Shown in pieces: positions 5,460 to 5,820 of a DNA stretch of 5,820 nt. The translations under genes and the position numbers were made by a program. How positions within the stretch are numbered: the stretch's first letter is position 1; each line of letters starts with the position of its first letter. The notes under the pieces were generated by a model that ran no database searches, had not been told where the DNA came from, and was given only the letters and a program-made list of their open reading frames with translations. The stretch spans positions 1 to 5,820 of the forward strand of contig JANREF010000033.1 in the NCBI GenBank assembly GCA_030726195.1, read 5' to 3'. This DNA comes from Burkholderiaceae bacterium (GTDB taxonomy: Bacteria; Pseudomonadota; Gammaproteobacteria; Burkholderiales; Burkholderiaceae_C).

Positions 5460-5820
5460 AACCTGCAGTGCCTGCGCGCAATGGCCACCGTGTGCGTTTG
5501 CTTGCGGGTGCGCACGATTTGTTCCCAGCCATGATTGCTGCCATGGCAGCAGCGCGCCACAGCATACACATAGAGACCTACATCTTTGACTTCGATGGCG
5601 AGGCCTTGGATGTGGCCAACGCATTGGCTGACGCGGCGCTGCGCGGCGTGCAAGTGCGCATAGCCCTAGACGGCGTGGGCACACCCGCAGTGCCGTTGCT
5701 GTGGCAGCAGCGATGGGCGCAAACTGGTGTGCAGTGGCGCAGACACGCGCCCCTGGGGCGTTTGGGCTTGTTGATTCCCAGTCGGTGGCGACGCTTGCAC
5801 CGCAAGCTGTGTGTGGTGGA
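5456..5820 (+). CDS. clsB: Cardiolipin synthase B, phospholipase D superfamily (5' part only)
   Basis: Membrane-associated enzyme that makes cardiolipin from phosphatidylglycerol, using two phospholipase D-type HKD motifs. The window holds 121 full codons of about 400. They include RVRLLAGAHDLFPAMIAAM (residues 12-30), HIETYIFDFDGEA, ADAALRGVQVRIALDGVG, and the first HKD motif HRKLCVVD starting at H115 with K117. Its aspartate codon is split by the window edge. The block order and spacing match E. coli ClsB. There is no N-terminal pair of membrane helices, which separates it from ClsA. The start is a GTG overlapping the previous stop by 4 nt and served by AGGAAG 8 nt upstream. As in E. coli, it follows a YbhP-like gene. 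The second HKD motif lies outside, so completeness cannot be judged. Confidence 0.9.
   Translation, partial: MKPAVPARNGHRVRLLAGAHDLFPAMIAAMAAARHSIHIETYIFDFDGEALDVANALADAALRGVQVRIALDGVGTPAVPLLWQQRWAQTGVQWRRHAPLGRLGLLIPSRWRRLHRKLCVV

Overview
The window looks like chromosomal DNA from a GC-rich, aerobic betaproteobacterium, probably of the order Burkholderiales. This rests on protein character (an OxyR-type regulator, a NudB with a beta-proteobacterial style Nudix box, a Bcr/CflA transporter, a YbhP-like/ClsB pair) and on tight gene packing; no taxonomic marker gene is present. No rRNA, tRNA, CRISPR array, insertion sequence or phage gene was seen. Both ends cut through genes.

Left part (1-2757), a peroxide-defence module. 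An OxyR-type LysR regulator (minus strand, 3' end off the window) is divergent from three plus-strand genes: a rubrerythrin without its own rubredoxin domain, a 54-residue rubredoxin, and an FAD/NAD(P)H rubredoxin reductase. Together they form a plausible electron chain, NAD(P)H to reductase to rubredoxin to rubrerythrin to H2O2. The 115-bp divergent region holds a LysR-type dyad (T-N11-A) that overlaps the candidate promoters of both sides. The regulator keeps the peroxide-sensing cysteine context (GHC) but has glycine where the E. coli resolving cysteine would be.

Middle (2803-4029), a minus-strand Bcr/CflA-type major facilitator drug exporter, convergent with the reductase gene. No clear terminator is visible in the 45-bp gap between them.

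Right part (4104-5820), a tight plus-strand operon: nudB (dihydroneopterin triphosphate pyrophosphatase, folate synthesis), a YbhP-like endonuclease/exonuclease/phosphatase-fold protein, and the 5' part of clsB (cardiolipin synthase B). Spacings are 3 nt and a 4-nt overlap, so translational coupling is likely. The end of the ybhP-like gene contains an in-frame hexanucleotide repeat that folds on paper into a 9-bp hairpin just upstream of the clsB ribosome binding site.

I do not see a clearly undescribed system. The points most worth a second look are the single-cysteine OxyR-type sensor paired with a rubrerythrin/rubredoxin/reductase operon, and the hexamer repeat/hairpin at the ybhP-like/clsB junction. 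Intergenic stretches are all below 120 bp; there is no long non-coding region.
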